Source: Thereva unica
Taxonomy: Eukaryota > Arthropoda > Insecta > Diptera > Therevidae
DNA length: 64,000 bases
Assembly: GCA_949987705.1 (NCBI GenBank)
Contig: OX465281.1
Coordinates: forward strand, 157,804,393-157,868,392
Reading direction: 5' to 3'
The first letter of the stretch is position 1; each line of letters opens with the position of its first letter. Below the pieces are notes generated by a model that saw only the letters and a list, made by a program, of their open reading frames with translations, searched no databases and was not told the origin of the DNA. The translations under genes were made by a program, and so were the position numbers. This document shows, piece by piece, positions 32,903 to 44,184 of the stretch.

Positions 32903-35100
32903 TATCCGTATTTCTAGGATCATACAGGCAGGAATGCATTTGTTCATTCCTCATACTACTAAATCTGTGAAGGCTAGGCCCAACAGATGGTTTAATCAGG
33001 AATGTATGAATGCAATCAGAAATAAAGAAGCCGCCTTTCGAGCTTACAAGAGCTCCCCGAGTGAATCGCTCCGTGCTGAGTATATAAAACTAAGAAATTC
33101 CTGTAAAGTCACCATCAGGAATGTCAAAAATTCATTTGACAGCAAGTTGAGAAGTAAACTCCTTAATGCAACCTCTGGTAGCAAGAACTTCTGGTCCTTG
33201 GTAAGCTCCATTAAGAAGAATTTCACTTCATCCACAACTCCTTCACTTATCCACAATGAGAAGGTGATAACAGACAGCAAATCCAAGGCCGATTTATTAG
33301 CATCTCTGTTTGCTTCCAATTCTTCTTTACCCCAAACTGATATGCTACCCCCGGTTCTTGAGCTCAGCGCTCATCTAATGGACAGGGTTTTCTTCAGGAC
33401 TCGCGAGGTGTACAGGTGCCTCAAGGAGCTCGATGTAAACAAATCGACTGGACCCGATAATATACCCCCTATCGTCTTAAAACAATGCACCTCACCTTTG
33501 GCTAGACCTCTGCGCAAACTTTTTGCCCTATCATACTCTTCCGGAGTTTACCCAGACTCTTGGAAACTTGCCCATGTTCAGCCAATACCGAAAAAAGGTG
33601 ACTCCAGCGATCCCTCCAACTACCGCCCAATAGCAATTACTTCTATTCTCTCCAAAACCATGGAGACGATAATTAACAAAAAGCTTATGGGATATCTAGA
33701 ATCCAACCAACTTATCAGCGACAAACAATACGGCTTCCGTCAAAAAAGATCCACTGGTGATCTTTTAATTTGCCTTACAGAACACCTCAGCCGAAGTTTG
33801 CATGGATCTGGCGAATCTAGTTTGGTTGCTTTGGATATCTCCAAGGCTTTTGATAGAGTATGGCACTCAGCCTTGTTAGCTAAACTCCAAGCTATTGGAA
33901 TTGACTCACTTCTGTATAAGTGGGTTGAGAGTTTCCTTTCCGGCCGTTCAATTAAGGTATTATTGGATGGCGTCAAATCTGAATCTCACCCCATCTCTGC
34001 GGGGGTCCCTCAGGGGTCAATTTTATCACCGGCCCTTTTTCTCATCTTTATAAATGACCTACTTTCAATCCCCTCCAACCCACTTCTCAGCTTCGCTGAC
34101 GACGGTACTCTACGTTACTCGTACAGCTTCGATACAAGACGGACACATGCCAGATCCTGTCTTGATGATCGTGAACTAATGTTCAACTCTATTAAAAAAG
34201 ACATCAAACTAATTCTAGATTGGGGAGAGAAGAATCGTGTCAAATTCAACCCCTCTAAAACCAAGTACTGTCTTATCTCAAAAAAGAAGTTCAACACCTC
34301 ACCATCCTTGACAGTGGATGACGTTGAACTAAAGGCCGACCCATCCCTACACATCTTAGGCGTGACATTAGCCAAAGACCTTCGTTGGAATGATCACATA
34401 TTCCAAATCGCCAAACAAGCATCCCAGTGCTTGGGATTTCTTAAGAGGTGCAAGTTCCTCCTCCAGCCATCGGCCCGCGCTGTTATTTATAAATCCTACA
34501 TACGGCCTCTTCTCGAATATAACTCCCTCGTTTGGGGCGGCGCTCCAATAACCACCTTGGCATGGTTAGATAAGGTCCAAAAAAAGGCCCTTAAATTAAT
34601 TGATGACGACACCGCTGGCTCCACCATCGACCCCCTCAGCCACCGTAGGAATGTAGCAGCATTGACTAAATTTTATCGCTACTATCATAATGACTGTTCC
34701 TCCGAGTTAAACGCTCTCCTGCCTCCACGGCAATCTTATAACCGCAACACCAGATTAGCCCACTCGTCTCATTCCCTTCACCTGCAACTCCCCCTTTCAC
34801 GCACTCAACAAGATATGAATTCGTTTGTTAATAGAACAACTCGACTGTGGAATAATCTCTCGCAGTCAGTATTTCCGAGCTCCTACAACATCCAAGAGTT
34901 CAAACGCAGGGTTCATCACCACCTTCTTCAATACCCCCCCGTTCCTTTTAACCCTTAACCTATACCCCCCTCCCCTCCCCGTACTAAGCTTACTGCTAGA
35001 CATTGCACCATGACGTGACAAATGACATGACGGACTGGTAGTACAAAGGGTGACTCCTGAGCTTAGCACTGTCACATAAAAAAAAAAAAAAAAAAAAAAA
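32903..35100 (+). mobile_element. 5'-truncated LINE nested in the Helitron tandem array
   Basis: A poly(A) run ends at 35100. GTGC occurs at 32899-32902 and again at 35101-35104, so a short target duplication (4-5 bp) in the array phrase GACAGTGCATCCC is likely. The sequence is homologous to the second half of the LINE at 51425-54937 and starts in the middle of it, lacking the endonuclease. Confidence 0.8.
32934..34958 (+). CDS. LINE reverse transcriptase, 5'-truncated but uninterrupted
   Basis: Open frame of 674 codons. The ATG is internal to the ancestral protein (upstream residues still align with the copy at 52780 as RIIQAGM). Reverse transcriptase motifs are [64 protein letters not shown] and LSFADDGTL (FADD rather than YADD). 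The C terminus has RWNDHIFQIAKQASQCLGFL and FVNRTTRLWNNLSQSVFPSS. No endonuclease domain, so not autonomous. Identity to the 52.8-54.8 kb copy is clear throughout. It is a retrotransposon remnant and not a host gene. Confidence 0.8.
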   Translation: MHLFIPHTTKSVKARPNRWFNQECMNAIRNKEAAFRAYKSSPSESLRAEYIKLRNSCKVTIRNVKNSFDSKLRSKLLNATSGSKNFWSLVSSIKKNFTSSTTPSLIHNEKVITDSKSKADLLASLFASNSSLPQTDMLPPVLELSAHLMDRVFFRTREVYRCLKELDVNKSTGPDNIPPIVLKQCTSPLARPLRKLFALSYSSGVYPDSWKLAHVQPIPKKGDSSDPSNYRPIAITSILSKTMETIINKKLMGYLESNQLISDKQYGFRQKRSTGDLLICLTEHLSRSLHGSGESSLVALDISKAFDRVWHSALLAKLQAIGIDSLLYKWVESFLSGRSIKVLLDGVKSESHPISAGVPQGSILSPALFLIFINDLLSIPSNPLLSFADDGTLRYSYSFDTRRTHARSCLDDRELMFNSIKKDIKLILDWGEKNRVKFNPSKTKYCLISKKKFNTSPSLTVDDVELKADPSLHILGVTLAKDLRWNDHIFQIAKQASQCLGFLKRCKFLLQPSARAVIYKSYIRPLLEYNSLVWGGAPITTLAWLDKVQKKALKLIDDDTAGSTIDPLSHRRNVAALTKFYRYYHNDCSSELNALLPPRQSYNRNTRLAHSSHSLHLQLPLSRTQQDMNSFVNRTTRLWNNLSQSVFPSSYNIQEFKRRVHHHLLQYPPVPFNP

Positions 35101-36610
35101 GTGCATCCCTATAATGGCGTGGACATCCACTAAAAAGCGATTTTTCGAAATTCATCCCCTAAGGGGGTGAAAGGGGGTTTATCCAAACCGCTGGAGCTAT
35201 AGGGCTGAAATTTGGACAGTGCATCCCTATAATGGAGTGGACATCCACTATAAAGCGATTTTTCGAAATTTTGGCAGTGCATCCCTATAATGGCGTGGAC
35301 ATCCACTAAAGAGCGATTTTTCGAAATTCATCCCCTAAGGGTGTGAAATGGGGTTTTTACAAACCGCTAAAGCTATAGGGCTGAAATTTTGACAGTGCAT
35401 CCCTATAATGGCGTGGACATCCACTATAAAGCGATTTTTCAAAATTCATCCCTTAAGGGGGTGAAATGGGGTTTATCCAAACCGCTGGAGCTATAGGGTT
35501 GAAATTTTAACAGTGGATCCCTATAATGACGTGGACATCCACTAAAGAGCGATTTTTCGAAATTCATCCCCTAAGGGTGTGAAATGGGGTTTTTACAAAC
35601 CGCTAAAGCTATAGGGCTGAAATTTTGACAGTGCATCCCTATAACGGCGTGGACATCCACTAAGAAGCGATTTTTCGAAATTCATCCCCTAAGGGGGTGA
35701 AATAGGGTTTACCCACACTGCTTGAGCTATAGGGCTGAAATTTGGACAGTGCATCCCTATAATGGCGTGAACATCCACTAAGAAGCGATTTTTCAAAATT
35801 CATCCCCTAAGGGGGTGAAATGGGGTTTATCCAAACCGCTAAAGTTATAGGGCTGAAATTTTAACAGTGCATTCCTATAATGGCGTGGACATCCACTATA
35901 AGGCGATTTTTCGAAATTTATCTCCTAAGGGGGTGAAATGGGGTTTACCCACACCGCTGGAGCTCTTGGGCTGAAATTTTGACAGTGCATCCCTATAATG
36001 GCGTGAACATCCACTAAGAAGCGATTTTTCATAATTCATCCCCTAAGGGGGTGAAATGGGGTTTATCCAAACCGCTAAAGTTATAGGGCTGGAATTTTAA
36101 CAGTGCATCCCTATAATGGAGTGGACATCCACTATAAGGCAATTTTTCGAAATTTATCCCCTAAGAGGGTGAAATGGGGTTTACCCAAACCGCTGGAGCT
36201 ATAGGGCTGAAATTTTGAACAGTGCATCCCCTTAATGACGTGGACATCCATTAAGAAACGATTTTTCGAAATTCATCCCCTGAGGGGGTTAAATGGGGTT
36301 AAGCCAAACCGCTGGAGCTAAACGGCTGAAATTTTGACAGTGCATATTTATAATGAAGTGGACATTTACTAAGAAGCGATTTTTCGAAATTCATCCCCTA
36401 AAGGGGTGAAATTGGGTTACCAAACTACTGGAGCTACAGGGTTGAAATTTGGACAGTGCATCCCTATAATGACGTGGACATCCACTAAGAGGCGATTACT
36501 CGAAATGCACCCCCAAAGGGGATGAAATGGGGTTAACCCAAACCTCCGAAGCTGAAGGGCTGAAATTTTTACAGTGCATCCCTATAATCACGTAGAAATG
36601 AATGACTCGA
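35101..36610. repeat. ~119-bp tandem array of Helitron B
   Basis: About 13 units containing GTGCATCCCTATAATGGCG, TGGACATCCACTA, GCGATTTTTCGAAATTCATC and CTGGAGCTATAGGGCTGAAA. Starts fall near 35101, 35219, 35277 (a short unit), 35395, 35513, 35630, 35749, 35869, 35988, 36104, 36223, 36342, 36457 and 36574. One further partial unit lies upstream of the nested LINE (32860-32902), so the LINE landed in the array. Confidence 0.9.
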
Positions 36611-36944
36611 AATTCACTTTATTTAATATTCATTTGTGATTGCTTCATAATTTCTTACATCCACGTAAATAGGCGAACAAACTTAACGAACGTTCGTCAA
36701 ACCCTAAAATGACACTTTTCTTGATGACATATACATGCCAATCTCTGCTTCAAAACTTGCAGATTTGTTGAGCAGAGGTGATATTCGCAGCAATTTGTTT
36801 ACCATATTTATTAAAAAAATGCACTATAATAAACCCTTTTTAGGGATAATAACAGCTGACTTTTTTGTTGGTTTTTTTTGACGTGACAACGTCTATTAAA
36901 ACGATGAACGCCGGCTGCATGCACGAAAAATGATGACTCATTGT

Positions 36945-36987
36945 CCCGTTATGTCCCGTTAGTCCCGTTAGTCCCGTAAGTCCCGTA
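36945..36987. repeat. GTCCCGTTA decamer repeats
   Basis: Five near-tandem copies of (A/T)(A/T)GTCCCGTTA-type 9-11 bp units between the array and the helicase fragment. Confidence 0.75.
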
Positions 36988-37103
36988 GTAATTTTAATAA
37001 AAATTTGATTGTAGTAATCTTAAAAATTTGATTAAAATTGTCAAAAATTGTCAACAATAATATTTGTTGTGGATTCTCGATTGTGAAAAAACGCAGCAAT
37101 GTG

Positions 37104-37668
37104 ATGTCAAAGCAGCAGTATTGCGAGTTTCTTCGAACCACCAATCCGGAACAACGGGAGATCAGAGATCATCCTTGAAGTCATTCACCGATTACATGGT
37201 TGTGGAGATGGCATTTTGGGAGCGCTACAAATTTTCTTCACCGGTCCGGCGGGCTGTGGTAAAACTTACACATTAAAGTGTCTTATGGAAACGTACAACC
37301 GATACACTCAGGAGCACAACTCGATGAACAACGCCTACATTGCCTGTGCAAGCACAGGTAAAGCCGCTGTACCTCTTGGTGGCACTACAGTGCATTCAGC
37401 GTTTCGTCTCACAACTTCTCGCGTGACAAAACTCTTATCCACAGAAAATTTGCAAGCCTACAGAAACATGTTCGTTGGCGTCAAAGCTGTTTTCGTCGAC
37501 GAGATCAGCATGTTAAGTTCAGATATTCTTCAAAAAATCAACTACCGACTGCAGCAGATTACCGGTTTTTATGACAAACCATTCGGAGGCATCCACGTGA
37601 TATTATGCGGAGATTTCAGACAGCTACCACGGTCTCATGGCGTTGTCACGTTAAACTATCGTCCGTAA
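37104..37668 (+). pseudogene. Helitron helicase (Pif1-like) N-terminal fragment
   Basis: ATG at 37104 gives MSKQQYCEFLRTTNPEQREI; then a 7-base tandem duplication (GAGATCAGAGATC, ~37158-37170) shifts the frame, which continues IILEVIHRLHGCGDGILGAL. Helicase motifs: GPAGCGKTYTLK (Walker A), ACASTGKAAV (Ia), VFVDEISM (Walker B) and CGDFRQLP (III). It stops at 37668 soon after motif III, less than half a helicase. It differs in sequence from the Helentron helicase at 20.1 kb, so it is a different lineage. The 3' end of the Helitron follows within 100 bp. Confidence 0.8.
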
Positions 37669-37762
37669 ACCCTCTTTACAGACAACAAATTTTTTTAAGG
37701 AAAACATTGCACATAATAAACAGTTTTTAAAGGCGTTGCAAGGCACGCGGGTTTTATGCTAG

Positions 37763-40605
37763 TAAATAATAATACCTAAATAAACTTTATGAAAAAAACA
37801 TTTAAAAAAAAAAACTTCAACCCAAAAACAGTTCTTCGATATAGTACTGAAAGAAAAAAAAAATCTGTGGTGGAAGGAAATAAAATTTCGTTTTGTTTAA
37901 ATCTTTTTGATTACAGGAGTGGAAAAGAAAATTATTCAGAAAAGCCGAAAAACAGTGGTGATCAGTAAAAGTTTAATTTAAAAGGTGTGAAGTGCCAGTT
38001 TAAGATTAAGTGTAAATTTTTTGTGGCATTTGTTAAGTTTTCTTGTGGCATTTGAACCGGCAAGAGTGACATTTTAATTTCAAGGGCATCGGTCAGCTGT
38101 TCAACCAGACGACTCTCAAATTTAATTATCGTGAAGTATTATTAGTGGTGGTGTGAGAGCAGTGAGCGAGGCAACAAGCTGCCAAGCTGTAGAATTTGCG
38201 AAACTTTAAAAGTTGCGACTCTTTCGAAGTTGCGAGACTTTGAAAGTTGCGGAACTTTAAAAGCTTGCGAGACTTTAAAAGTTGCGAAACTTTAACAGAA
38301 CTAATTATGGCTCAAACGGAGTTATTACTAAAGGCATTCATAAATTTAATTTTTTTAATGACTTCGTTGATTTCACCCTGGATCGAACGATCTATAAAAA
38401 TGTAATTTTAGGTTTAGAGAATCATGTTGATATGAATTTTTCATAAAAATATTTTAATTTTATTTTAATTTAAATAAGTTTTTGGAATCTGTAAGTTTTC
38501 TAGTCTGTAAGATTGTAATCAGTAGGCTATAATTAAATAAATAAATTAAAAGCTTGCGAGACTTTGAAAGTTGCGAAGCTTGCAAAGCTGCAGGACTTTG
38601 GAAGCGCGAAACACAGTTAACCAATTTTTTTTGTCGAACCACGCCACTCAATATTTTTTTCTCTGCCACAATTATATTTCCCACATAATGCACACTTACG
38701 GTTTTAGTGAAGAGATGGTTGATTTTATGCGGTATCCCTCGTAGTAAAGGTTGTCTCAACCTGTAAAAAATCAATGGATTTTTCCTTTTTTTGCCACAGA
38801 AAATACACACTAATTTTTCACAGTAAGACACCACCACGCCTTTCACGGGATTATTAATTAGATTTTCCACTTCATTAAAAAAAAAAAAAAAAACTATATA
38901 TTATCACTATATTACACCGAATTGTTTACTACACCCGAATTAAAACGTGGTACAACGGGGGTATAGTTGTTGTCAAACCTCGTGGGACTTCAATGATTAT
39001 TTAAAAAATTTACAAATTATGACTGAAAAACACCCGTTTTTATATATTTTTTTTAATTAAGGTTATTATATTTTACACATATGCTACAGAAATAATTTGT
39101 AGTAATTTCTACTAAAAAATACGAAATTTGTGTTTTTATCACTCTTATTACTAGATTGTTGACATTTCTTCCTGCCAGTCGCATACGCGCTTCTGCCCGG
39201 GGAGGTTGTGCTGCTTGCGACTGCGGGGAACTGTCGGTTTATGAATGAAAACGCTCATTTATTCAAAGGAATTTTTTTCAGCATTTTTTTTTTAATTATT
39301 TTAAATTTAGAAATGAGAAATATTTTGCATAATTGAAGTAAAATTATGCTTATTATGTTGAATAAACTGCCTTTGTTGAGCAGGGGCTTTAAATGTATTT
39401 AAAAGCTCTGCTCAACACATAGAAAGATAAATTAACTTTATTCATTCGGCATGCGCGTATCCCTTCCCAAATTATTTTGTTGAGTTTTTTCAGTGTTTGT
39501 TGCCGCTTTAACTAAAAAGAGGGGAAATGATAGAACATTATTTATTAAATTTGGCAACGAGGTGCGCAGAACTGCTCAATTTTTTTGTGTGACGGAGTTT
39601 GAAAAATTCTATACCATAAACCGACCGGCGTTACTTACTACGTACAACTGGCCCGTTCCGAATGAGTAGGCAATGTTCGACTATGAATGACCATCATAGA
39701 GTATAAGAGAAATTGTTGTGTGCATTATCAAGATAGGATTGGAGTTTTTTTTGCAAGGAATTATAATTTTTTTTTTTTGGGGGGAATAATTTTAAGGAGG
39801 AAGTCTCACAACACAGGAACATATTTTTTTCTCATCGAAGCGATCGGCCATTACTCTACTAGAAAAAAAACATGGTTGGAAGTGATTTGTGGGTCAAGTT
39901 CATGCCTTTGTGTTTTGTTTTTTTGTGCTGAGTGATCTTCGACGATACTAGCAAGGGACGAAGTTATTGTGAAGATTTAACCAACCGACACGTTTCGCTA
40001 TTTAGTTATATCCAGTGAGTACATTTTCCAATAGGCAGTTAATTTTTATTTAAAAGGATATTCGGGGCTTGGAAGTTTGGAGATCGTAGTGTGGAGACGG
40101 GGAATTTTATATGAATAAAACGTTATTGAGAATTAATTATATATGATCAATTGGAACTTGGGAAATCATTGAACCGATACGTGGATTTCTATTATTTTGT
40201 GGCGGTTCACAGGTTATTACGATTCTAAAAGCGGCCTTGAGTAATAGGATCGTGGGAGTTCATTGAGTCAAATAGGGAATCCAAATTTTGTTTTGTGCGA
40301 TTACAACCACTTCCAGCCCTATTGTACTATTATTGGATGCTTTGGCCCTGATAAGATTATATTTTTTACTTCATTTTGATTGGGTAGTCTTGTTATTGAT
40401 GATGTTACTATTCATTGGATATTAGCCGGTGGTACTTTTGCTTCGATTAAGTTTTGTTTTCCTTTGTTTGGTTTTTGCGGATTTTAAGTTTGTTTCTTGG
40501 TTTTTATTTTTAATTTTTTTTTGGGGCATTTTGGGCTTTGGTGGGTTGCGACACTTACGAGAAAGTTAATAGCGGTGACGTTCCTTAAATTTTACGCACA
40601 CTAAG
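37763..40605. other. Long AT-rich interval, probable Gypsy 5' LTR/leader, no supported gene
   Basis: Contains short repeats of GTTGCGAGACTTTGAAA type at 38193-38296 and again at 38551-38600, plus poly(A)/poly(T) runs. A minus-strand open frame of 136 codons at 38460-38870 has a C-x2-C pair but no recognisable domain; I do not call it. The stretch before 40606 presumably includes the 5' LTR and leader of the Gypsy-type gag, but I could not place LTR edges or a convincing primer site. Confidence 0.4.
38193..38296. repeat. Short tandem repeats of GTTGCGARACTTTRAAA
   Basis: About five copies of a ~20-bp unit, TTGCGA(A/G)ACTTT(A/G)AAA; two to three further copies occur at 38551-38600. Confidence 0.7.
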
Positions 40606-42058
40606 ATGGAGGTCAATAGACTCAGCCAGGACGAACTGTCCTATGAATCAACAATTAGGGACTTACCAACTGGTAGGGTGGAGGAGATGAGAGTGGCCCT
40701 CCGCGCTGCTTTAAAAGTGGAGAAAGAAGGCAAACGAGTGTTAGCGGAACCCTATCCCTTTTCCTTTGAGGAAGATTCCCAGGCTTTACTCAAGAAGTTA
40801 AGCAAGATAAGCACCTTACAGGAAGCTTTCAAAGTTGACTCGGAATCAGGAGAGTACAAGAAATTGCTGAAGTGTATATTGCAGGATCTAGTGTAGCGGA
40901 TCTGAAAATATTGGCAATTTGTATTGTATCGACCTCAATGCTTCACCTTTCCAAAATGTGTCCACCAAGAAGAACGACAAACCCCGTTAAAAAGCACAAC
41001 TTTGATTGTTATCTCTCTTTGTAACGTAACCAATTTCGACCTTATGATTTGTGTATTTGTTGTTCTGAATCAGGGCAGGATAGTTGGAGCGGTGTCAGGA
41101 ACTAACATGTATGCACCGTCTAACCTGCTCTTTAATGTAGAGGCATGATGTCACCGTGAGACATGTTGCACCAGTGTGTATAGATTAATAAGAAAATCAG
41201 TTATACCTTTATCATTTATTTATACCAATCAAAAATACCAACAATGGAACTGCAACTAACAAACTTCAAATGGAACTATACTGCAACTAGACTTCAACTG
41301 GAACTATACTGCAACTAGACTTCAACTGGAACTAGCGGGACCTTTCGATGGGTTGAGCACAGTCGGTTGACTAACTTTTCCTGATTCCAGCCGGCCTTTT
41401 ATACTCTGAAATCGGGCCGACGCCGACTTGTATAATTGCATAAATGATTTGACGTTTTGCAAAGTATAAATTCGTCGCCTGCTTTTATAACTTTTCCTTC
41501 CTTCAGGCCAGTGCCTGAACACTAAGATTGAATGGTTTTTAGCCAGGGTGGGTCGTATGCCAGCGGAGGATGATGCACAAAGAAAGGAGAAAGCACGTAT
41601 TAGGGGGGATTTGATCGTTTCCTTGGGTGCATTATACACAAAGTCGGAAGGGGATGACCCGGACGACGACTCATCCGAAGCGATTGCCGCAATGTCACTT
41701 CCCGCGGCGGTAATGACTACCAGTAGGGCTCAAGCCCAAGTACACAAATGGGGAATTAAATTCACCGGGGAACGGGGGCAGTCAGTTAGTTCATTTTTAG
41801 AAAGAGTGAATGAAATGGCTGAAGCAAGGGGGATGCACCGTAGTCAGCTGTGCCGTTCGGCCTTGGATCTGTTTGAAGGGCGTGCCCTAATTTGGTATCG
41901 GGCAAACAAGGGCTCCTTGCACTCATGGAACGACTTGGTGAGGGAGTCGAGGAAGGAATTTCTACCACCGGATTACGACGAGCGACTGCTAGAGGAAATT
42001 CACAGGAGAACGCAAGGAAGGGACGAGCCAATGGGAATCTACGTGGCTACAATGAAAA
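40606..42058 (+). pseudogene. Ty3/Gypsy-type Gag, split by a BEL solo LTR
   Basis: 40606-40872 encodes MEVNRLSQDELSYESTIRDL to EYKKLLK. The same frame resumes at 41524 as KIEWFLARVGRMP and runs through the retrotransposon gag domain: RGQSVSSFLERVNEMAEARG, QLCRSALDLFEGRALIWYRA, WNDLVRESRKEFLPPDYDER, RRTQGRDEPMGIYVATMKN. Similarity ends abruptly at about 42058 where unrelated sequence begins, so the zinc knuckle and Pol are missing. Gag would form the particle around the RNA. Frame is kept across the LTR insertion, so this copy was otherwise intact here when the LTR landed. Confidence 0.7.
40873..41521 (-). repeat. Solo LTR of BEL family 1
   Basis: 649 bp, TGTATATTGC...TGAACA on the plus strand, clearly homologous over its whole length to the BEL-1 LTRs at 44185 and 50743 (shared TAGTGTAGCGGAT, GGGACAGTTGGAGC-like and GGCCAGTGCCTGAACA). 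Flanks are TGAAG and CTAAG, a decayed 5-bp duplication at best. More diverged than the two BEL-1 LTRs are from each other, so it is older. A TATA box is at 41397-41403 on the minus strand. Confidence 0.8.
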
Positions 42059-43479
42059 ACAGTGGGTGTGTGTACTTATGTACACGCATTAGAACTTATA
42101 CTTCTTTGGCGTGATTTTAAGACTAATTTTTAATTTGCACACAAATATTTTATTGGAATCTTTCTATTTTCGTGCGTTGGAAGGTGCAAGCATTATGATG
42201 CCGACACGCTCAAGCTATCGGTTATACCGTATTCTAATCCTAACTAAAATTACCAACTAGTTGGGTCATTAGGCCTAATTACAATTATCTTAAGATGGGC
42301 TTAAGATGCCTCATGAAATTCTCTTAAGACTGGCTAATTTTCTACCAAAACGTAATGAATGTTAAGCTTAATATGCGTCTGATAATACTACTGGTACTTC
42401 TAAGCCTAACTCACTTCTTTTTTGTTCATTTCCGCCTTAGCTTCTGATTGAGGAATTTAGCTTCTCCTCCATTTTAGTCCGTAGATCAAACGATCGTACC
42501 ATTATAGTCTAAGACGTTCGTTGCTCTTAGCCCTGCCTTTAGCTGTAGGTTACAGTGCAACAGTTTGCTCGGCTAATCTCCGGCAATCCAAAAGGACATC
42601 GTCTGTGTCCTCTGTCACAGTGAGGAATTCCAGGCGTTGCGTAGACTCATTTTGCCGGTATGCTCTCGTAACTCACCTGTGGGTTCATCTTGGGTAGATT
42701 CATTCTACTTCCTTTGCCACTACTGAAATAAACGTCACTTCCAAATTCTGTTCACTTCCCTAGCTTCTTCTTTTAGTTGTTACTCAATTAAATTGAGTGG
42801 GTTAGGGAAATTGAAATATGATACGAAGAGTTTCATACTAAGGACATTAATGTATCGGAAAATACAGCATCAACGCTTCAACGTTTGACTGACAACACTC
42901 CGAACCTGTCCAAACACCATCGTTGGACGCTTGACATTGGACATTCGTAGTTCGAGTAGCGGCCACACAATGCGTTCTACCATCAAACGTCCAACGTTGG
43001 AAAGTGCTCATAGCATCGTTTAGAGCCGGCTTTAGCTGAAAACTAGGATATGTAATTTATTTCCCTCCATAGCCTCTGGGTAAAAACCTCCTCACCCACG
43101 GACATCGTAAACGGACTTTGGCTACGAATTTTCATATGCCCATATAATAATAAACTTAATAGCTAAAGGATTGGAGTTGCAATGCTTGCTCTCCATAGCC
43201 TCTACCCCTTCACCTATATCGTCCGCAGGCCGTATCAGATCATCAAAATTGGCAGCGTGCAGCAAATTAGGGCATGAGATGAGAATGCAGCACGCTGCAA
43301 TCAAAAGTATTTCAATTGGCTGAGGCTGGTAAAATGACAAGCAAAGCAGCGTGCTGCATGTTCATATCATGTCTTAAATTTGCAGTACGCTGCATATTTG
43401 AGGTTCTGATAGGGCCTCCAGCAAACCCATCGTAGCTACAGGCCTGAAAGTAGCCGGTGCCGATCCTACATTTGCTTGA
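42059..43479. other. Unclassified non-coding interval
   Basis: Starts at the abrupt loss of gag similarity. No protein remnant. 43054-43146 matches 55020-55085, and 43180-43222 resembles 5829-5870 (ATGCTTG(C/T)(C/T)CTCCAT), so part of it is a dispersed repeat. Confidence 0.4.
43054..43146 (+). repeat. Dispersed repeat, copy 1
   Basis: Shares AATTTATTTCCCTCCATAG and TACGAATTTTCATATGCCC with 55020-55085; this copy has ~27 extra bases in the middle. Confidence 0.65.
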
Positions 43480-44184
43480 ATGGAGGATATTTCTCGTGTA
43501 ATAACATAGTGGAGCCAAGTTTTTAAGTTTATTTTTGCAATAAAAAGTTGTAAAATATTGTATTTTATCACTTTTTCCTGCACCTGGATTACCAGTGATT
43601 AGTGTTTCAGTGATTGAATTAAAACAATTTCAAAAAATTGAGTGAACCAATATGTTTTAATGGTTTAATTGTGAAAGTGACCAATTTTGTTTACATTCGC
43701 TGTGGTTTTGTCGAGTTATTTTAGGGCAAAAATGTTGAATTTGTTTGGTTATTGAGTTAAAAGTGAATTTAAAGTGATTAAAGCTTGTTAAAGAATAATT
43801 TTTAAAAATATTAAAGCAGAAAAATGTGTAGGACAAAAATCAAAAGTTATTGTTATTCATGTTGTGTGGTGGTACTTGCACTTATGTTTTAATAACCGTA
43901 ATTCCGTAATAATTTTTAACCATTTTAAATTCACTTTTAATTTCATTACAACATCAATCCAACATTTTTTCCCTAAATTAACACGAAAAAACCACCATGA
44001 ATGTAAACAAAACTGGTCACCTTATCAATTTTATTCAATTTATTTACTCGGATCACTAACTAACTTATCACCGGTAATGCACGTGGAGGAAAAAATGCTA
44101 AAATACAATATTTTGCCACTTTTTATAAGTTAAAAACTTGGCGCGTCTAAGATATTACACTACGAGTGAGAGAAATTGCCTTCC
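43480..44184. repeat. Foldback palindrome with ~330-bp arms
   Basis: 43480-43850 and the reverse complement of 43870-44184 match over their length: shared CCAAGTTTTTAA, AAATATTGTATTTTA, GGATTACCAGTGAT/GCATTACCGGTGAT, GACCA(A/G)TTTTGTTTACATTC and AAAAGTGAATTTAAA. The arms have diverged by perhaps 20-25% and are separated by only ~20 bp. BEL-1 is inserted at the outer end of the right arm. Confidence 0.7.

Larger units (their letters stand above)
32600..37762 (+). mobile_element. Helitron, family B, with nested LINE and helicase fragment
   Basis: Begins TCCTTACTAATATTATAAA at 32600 (preceded by A) and ends ...GCACGCGGGTTTTATGCTAG at 37762 (followed by T), with an imperfect GCGTTGCAAGGC hairpin at 37732-37743. 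It is 5163 bp including a nested 2.2-kb LINE. The interior has a (CTGT)n near the 5' end, a ~119-bp tandem array and a 5' part of a Helitron helicase gene just before the 3' end. It lacks Rep, so it would depend on another element to move. Confidence 0.85.

Noticed and set aside
35101..36610. CRISPR-like regularly spaced repeats
   Set aside because: Units are contiguous ~119-bp tandem copies with no unique spacers, inside a eukaryotic Helitron.
37740..37790. AATACCTAAA on both sides of Helitron B as a target duplication
   Set aside because: Helitrons do not duplicate their targets; the match sits at different distances from each end and is AT-rich, so chance or local repetition is likelier.
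38460..38870. 136-codon minus-strand open frame with a C-x2-C pair
   Set aside because: No recognisable domain, low-complexity surroundings, no supporting start context or homologue in the window.
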